Assembly (NCBI GenBank): GCA_030642425.1 | Contig: DAOWNU010000052.1 | Coordinates: 1 to 8,871, forward strand | Length of the DNA stretch: 8,871 bases | Source of the DNA: a bacterium | GTDB taxonomy: Bacteria; UBP14; UBA6098 | Direction of reading: 5' to 3' | Shown: positions 5,894-8,871 of the stretch, one piece after another | How the letters are laid out: each line of letters starts with the position of its first letter | Numbering within the stretch: the stretch's first letter is position 1 | The notes under the pieces: generated by a model | Database searches by the model: none | The model's input: the letters and a program-made list of their open reading frames with translations, nothing else | Told to the model about the DNA's origin: nothing | Made by a program: the position numbers and the translations under genes

Positions 5894-7510
5894 ATGAGAT
5901 TTATCAAGAAAATATTGCTTTTTATAGCTTTTATAAGCGCGGCCCTCGGAACTGTTTCCGGCCTGCCCGAGGCTGTCCGCACGAGGGCGCCGCTTACCGC
6001 CGATCGCCCCGATCTCGCGCATTTCTGCGATTCGGATGGCGGGCATTTCCGAATATGGTATAGCCTGCAGGCCGAAGACCCGACCAACGCTATCGATCCG
6101 ACCGACAACGACGGCAACGGTATCCCGGACTGGGCCGAAAATGCCGGTAGGTTCCTCGAAAGGACGTGGGCCTGCCTCGTGGATACGCTCGGCGCTCGGC
6201 AGCCTATCCCGGATATGGGAATCGGCGGCAACGACAGGGTGGATATGTATTTCCTCGACCTTTCGGGAACCATGTTCGGCCCCGGCACATACGGCATGAC
6301 CTATCTCGACAGCATTCTGCCCGACGGCTCCGCGACTGCGTTTATCGCTATCGAAAACGATTTCGAGCCGGAGCATTTCCCAAATTATGTCGGCAGGGAA
6401 GAGGATGCGCTCGCTGTAACCTGCGCCCACGAATTTTTCCACACAGTTCAATTCGCCTACGGTTTCAACTTGAGCGTTTGGCTATGGTGGATGGAGGCCA
6501 CGGCGGTTTGGTCGGAGGAGCGAAACTACCCCGAAATAAACGACTATTTATACTACCTCGCCAATTTTCAGGGCTATCCATCGACCGGACTCGACGACGA
6601 CGATCCCTCGGGCCGGATATACGGCGCCTGCCTTTTCCCGTTATATATCTCGCAAAATTACGGGGATAGCGCGATTATCGATATATGGGAAAATGTCTCC
6701 GAATCCGCGGTTTATTCGGGGATAAAATCCTGGGCCGATTCGCTGGAGTTGACGCTCGACAACCTCTACGGCGATTTCGCGCGCTGGAATCTTTACGTGG
6801 GCGATAATTCCCGCGAATGGTGCTATCCCGACGCCGCGCTTATGCCCGAACCGGAGATTATTTTGCCGTCCGCGATGCCGGAAGAACTGACCGGCGGCGG
6901 CGGCGCGCTATATATCGACCTGACCGGGCTGTTCGGCCTGCCGGAAGGGCATCACGGCGGAGGCTGGGCCGAAATGCAGCAGATAGATACCGTCTATGCC
7001 GCCCTCGAGGGCGTCGCGCCATCCGCCAATTCCGACACGGAAGACACCCTCGTCTATATTTCTCCGGGGCCGGACACGATCCCCGGCATCTGGAGATTCG
7101 ACAACATGATAGCAATTCTGGCGAACATGGACATGATCTATATCCACGACGCCGATCTGGGAGCGCTCACATACGGCCCCGCGCCATCGGCAAAGGTCGA
7201 GATGGAGAAAAGCATCGCCCTGCCCCCTTACCCAAATCCATTCGTTAACGCCCCGGGCCGGATGATCTATTTCCCATACTCGATAGACCTCGACACACCG
7301 ATACGCCTTACAGTGTGGGCATCCTCCGGCGACCTTGTTTTCGACGAAAGCAGCGAAACGAGCAAGGGCCTTCACCTGACAACTCGCGGCGCGTTGGGCT
7401 GGGAACCGTCAAATATGTCCGGCGAAAATCTCGCGGACGGCGTTTATATCTACAGGCTCGCTATCGAGGGCGATAGCCATATTGGAAAAATATCGATTAT
7501 CAACGAATAA
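5894..7510 (+). CDS. Secreted HExxH metalloprotease with C-terminal sorting-like domain
   Basis: I choose ATG 5894 (538 residues) over GTG 5879 and ATG 5882 because it starts exactly at a good signal peptide: MRFIKK, a hydrophobic core ILLFIAFISAALG, and likely cleavage near VSG at 21-23. GGGG (5884-5887) gives a spaced ribosome binding site. The mature protein has a calcium-loop-like segment DNDGNGIPD (71-79), then the zinc motif HEFFH at 179-183 with a candidate third ligand in WWMEATAVW (Glu201). This layout recalls the putative metalloprotease family typified by MXAN_6640. From about residue 444 the protein ends with PPYPNPF, a beta-rich region, GVYIYRL and GKISII, which is the FlgD-like/type IX-like C-terminal domain used for secretion or surface anchoring in FCB bacteria. 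It is probably exported to degrade extracellular protein. It overlaps nothing and is followed 11 bp later by the M42 gene. Substrate unknown. Confidence 0.85.
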   Translation: MRFIKKILLFIAFISAALGTVSGLPEAVRTRAPLTADRPDLAHFCDSDGGHFRIWYSLQAEDPTNAIDPTDNDGNGIPDWAENAGRFLERTWACLVDTLGARQPIPDMGIGGNDRVDMYFLDLSGTMFGPGTYGMTYLDSILPDGSATAFIAIENDFEPEHFPNYVGREEDALAVTCAHEFFHTVQFAYGFNLSVWLWWMEATAVWSEERNYPEINDYLYYLANFQGYPSTGLDDDDPSGRIYGACLFPLYISQNYGDSAIIDIWENVSESAVYSGIKSWADSLELTLDNLYGDFARWNLYVGDNSREWCYPDAALMPEPEIILPSAMPEELTGGGGALYIDLTGLFGLPEGHHGGGWAEMQQIDTVYAALEGVAPSANSDTEDTLVYISPGPDTIPGIWRFDNMIAILANMDMIYIHDADLGALTYGPAPSAKVEMEKSIALPPYPNPFVNAPGRMIYFPYSIDLDTPIRLTVWASSGDLVFDESSETSKGLHLTTRGALGWEPSNMSGENLADGVYIYRLAIEGDSHIGKISIINE

Positions 7511-7521
7511 CGGAGGAAAAA

Positions 7522-8547
7522 ATGAACTGGAAACTGCTCGAAGAGCTTTGCAATACACCCGGCGTTTCGGGGCACGAGAAAGCGGTTGCGGATATATTCC
7601 GCGGGGAAATCTCCGCGTTCACTTCGGAGATAACCACCGACGCCGTGGGCAATGTTATCGCGCACATCCCCGGCGACGGCCCGCGCGTCGCTCTCGACGC
7701 CCACTCCGACGAGGTGGGTTTTATCGTCTCCCATATCGACGAGGCCGGATTTGTCAGGGTGATCCCGCTCGGTGGAATCGACCCGCGTGTATTCTACGCG
7801 CAAAGGGTTGTCGTCCACGGCTCGGAACAACTAAAAGGCGTTGTCGGCGCGGTGCCGCCGCATCTTCTTTCGAAAGACGCCGACCGCGACAAGTCTGTCC
7901 CGATAAATGAGGCCTTTATCGACCTCGGCATGAACGCAGAAACCGTTCACGAGAAGGTCAGGGTGGGCGATATTGTCACGTTCGACAGCAAGTTCGAGGA
8001 TGTCGGCGAGGCGTTTATCGGGAAGGCTTTCGACGACCGGATCGGCATTTTCACGATGATCGAGGCGGTCCGCGCGGCGAAAAAAATAGACTGCGATCTA
8101 TATCTTGTCGCGGCGGTTCAGGAGGAACGCGGGCTTCGCGGTGCGGTATGCGCCGCAAGGGCTGTCCGGCCGGAGATTGCGCTTGCGCTCGAAGGCACTG
8201 TGGCCAACGATCTCCCCGGAGTTCCGCCGCATAAGCAATTCGCCCGGCAAAAATTCGGCCCCGAACTGCGCCTCACGGACAGGCTGCTTATCGCCGACCG
8301 CGCGCTGGTCGATTTTCTTGCGGAACTCGCCGATAAAAACGGCATCCCGAAGCAATTCACCGTGAAATCGATGGGCACCACCAACGCCTCCGCGATACAG
8401 ACTTCCACAGTCGGCACGAGGGTTGCCGCGATCTCGGTTCCGGTCAGGTATATCCACGGCCCCAACGGCCTCGTGCGCAAGATCGACATCGAGCATCAGG
8501 TTAAGCTTGTTACCGCCTTTTTGGAAAGCGCGGGCAATGCCGCCTGA
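7522..8547 (+). CDS. M42 family aminopeptidase (TET-like)
   Basis: The 341-residue protein is an M42 di-metal aminopeptidase, a family known to form large tetrahedral dodecamers that trim peptides in the cytosol. Visible active-site segments are ALDAHSDEVGF (His61 metal ligand, Asp63), GKAFDDRIG (bridging Asp171), VQEERGLRG (Glu201/Glu202), ALEGT (Glu224, where many members have Asp) and RYIHGPNGL (His312). The length is normal. A strong GGAGG (7512-7516) lies five bases before ATG 7522, only 11 bp after the previous stop, so it is the last gene of the operon. No signal peptide is seen. Members of this fold have sometimes been mislabelled as cellulases or glucanases; the intact metal ligands argue for a peptidase. 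No T-rich plus-strand terminator follows closely. Confidence 0.93.
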   Translation: MNWKLLEELCNTPGVSGHEKAVADIFRGEISAFTSEITTDAVGNVIAHIPGDGPRVALDAHSDEVGFIVSHIDEAGFVRVIPLGGIDPRVFYAQRVVVHGSEQLKGVVGAVPPHLLSKDADRDKSVPINEAFIDLGMNAETVHEKVRVGDIVTFDSKFEDVGEAFIGKAFDDRIGIFTMIEAVRAAKKIDCDLYLVAAVQEERGLRGAVCAARAVRPEIALALEGTVANDLPGVPPHKQFARQKFGPELRLTDRLLIADRALVDFLAELADKNGIPKQFTVKSMGTTNASAIQTSTVGTRVAAISVPVRYIHGPNGLVRKIDIEHQVKLVTAFLESAGNAA

Positions 8548-8589
8548 AAGATTCAATACAAAATGAGCAATTAGCAATGCAAAATACCA

Positions 8590-8606
8590 CACCGCCCCCG
8601 GCGGTG
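8590..8606. repeat. Short GC hairpin downstream of the operon
   Basis: CACCGCC (8590-8596) pairs perfectly with GGCGGTG (8600-8606) over a three-base loop, 43 bp after the M42 stop. It lacks a T-run, so it could stabilise the mRNA 3' end or act as a Rho-dependent boundary, but it is not a classical terminator. Confidence 0.5.
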
Positions 8607-8666
8607 CGGCGGCATCTATCATAGTGCAGCGATTGCCGTGCTTATCCGCTGGCACGCCTCCCGCTA

Positions 8667-8702
8667 CGTGCGATTTGGAATAACCTTACACGATTTCGCA
8701 CG
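8667..8702. repeat. 7-bp inverted repeat with a 22-nt loop
   Basis: CGTGCGA (8667-8673) matches TCGCACG (8696-8702). The CGTGC of its left arm can alternatively pair with GCACG (8652-8656), giving two mutually exclusive stems. No tRNA or known RNA motif is recognisable. The alternative pairing may be coincidental. Confidence 0.35.
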
Positions 8703-8726
8703 CGACAGCCGCGCCAGCGAGATAGG

Positions 8727-8780
8727 AAATATTAAATATCAAACATCAAATATCAAAATTACATATCAAAAATCAAAATG
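8727..8780. repeat. AT-rich degenerate short tandem repeat (AAATATCA-like)
   Basis: Six or so imperfect copies of AAATATC, AAACATC and AAAAATC follow each other with a 7-9 bp period. The base composition differs sharply from the GC-rich genes to the left. No coding capacity is supported. It lies between the palindromes and the minus-strand terminator. Confidence 0.7.
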
Positions 8781-8807
8781 AAAAAGGGGCGACCTTTTAG
8801 TCGCCCC
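8781..8807 (-). terminator. Intrinsic terminator for a convergent gene to the right
   Basis: GGGGCGAC (8786-8793) pairs perfectly with GTCGCCCC (8800-8807) over a six-base loop. The A-run 8781-8785 forms a five-base T-run directly after the stem when read on the minus strand. The plus side has only CATTCT, so the hairpin is oriented to stop leftward transcription. This implies a minus-strand gene beyond the right edge of the window. Confidence 0.75.
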
Positions 8808-8812
8808 CATTC

Positions 8813-8842
8813 TGCAAAGGTGCGGTGCGGGGCACTTTTGCA
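8813..8842. repeat. 11-bp imperfect palindrome overlapping the inverted repeat
   Basis: TGCAAAGGTGC (8813-8823) pairs with GCACTTTTGCA (8832-8842), with one G-T pair and an eight-base loop rich in G. Its right arm overlaps the right copy of the 23-bp inverted repeat. No function is recognisable. Confidence 0.55.
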
Positions 8843-8871
8843 TTGCTAATTGCTCATTGCTAATTTTGCAA

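Larger units (their letters stand above)
8562..8858. repeat. Perfect 23-bp inverted repeat flanking about 250 bp
   Basis: The 23 bases at 8562-8584 are the exact reverse complement of 8836-8858. The core GCAATTAGCAATG is itself built from repeated GCAATTA/GCAATGA pieces, and a further partial copy follows to the right edge. No target-site duplication is visible outside the arms, and the interior encodes no protein, so a mobile element is not demonstrated. The pieces resemble dispersed intergenic repeats in metagenomic genomes, by recollection only. The interior holds the hairpins and the AT-rich block listed separately. Confidence 0.8.

Noticed and set aside
8609..8715. tRNA or structured small RNA in the 3' intergenic region
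   Set aside because: Several short stems can be drawn, but none forms a cloverleaf or a known RNA motif, and there is no fitting promoter and terminator pair.

Overview
The window looks like a stretch of chromosome from an uncultured or little-studied Gram-negative bacterium with moderately high GC. Two observations point loosely to the FCB (Fibrobacteres-Chlorobi-Bacteroidetes) superphylum or a nearby candidate phylum. One is a secreted protein ending in a PYPNPF-type, FlgD/T9SS-like C-terminal domain. The other is intergenic space full of short periodic and palindromic repeats. This placement is inference only, because no rRNA or phylogenetic marker is present.

Layout: (1) Bases 1-146 are the visible end of a decaying 21-bp tandem array, followed by a strong bidirectional hairpin terminator at 193-225. 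(2) ATP-dependent phosphoenolpyruvate carboxykinase (pckA, 249-1890 region, minus strand) is complete, with a near-consensus promoter at 1929-1957. (3) Bases 1958-2934 hold no large gene. They contain a cluster of palindromic intergenic repeats (about 1993-2144), an isolated 10-bp hairpin (2278-2301), a second and more elaborate 21-bp/63-bp tandem array (2333-2605), and a small 62-codon gene or gene remnant (2665-2853). (4) A tight five-gene plus-strand operon runs from 2935 to 8547: M16 zinc peptidase, dUTPase (dut), PA-domain M28 aminopeptidase, secreted HExxH metalloprotease with a C-terminal sorting domain, and M42 aminopeptidase. Junctions are 4-bp overlap, 16, 1 and 11 bp. Its likely promoter (2900-2928) places the transcript start at or next to the first ATG. 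(5) Bases 8548-8871 carry no gene. They hold a perfect 23-bp inverted repeat, AT-rich short repeats, and a terminator hairpin whose T-run lies on the minus strand, which suggests a convergent gene beyond the right edge.

How the genes work together: pckA is central carbon metabolism (gluconeogenesis or anaplerosis) and is divergent from the operon. The operon is dominated by proteolysis. Four metallopeptidases of four unrelated folds are co-transcribed: one probably exported and cleaving extracellular protein, and M28 and M42 enzymes without signal peptides that could trim peptides to amino acids inside the cell. dut is the housekeeping exception. I do not see a defence system, mobile element transposase, CRISPR array, tRNA or rRNA. 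The least explained parts are the two 21-bp-period arrays flanking the pckA locus and the small gene beside the second one.
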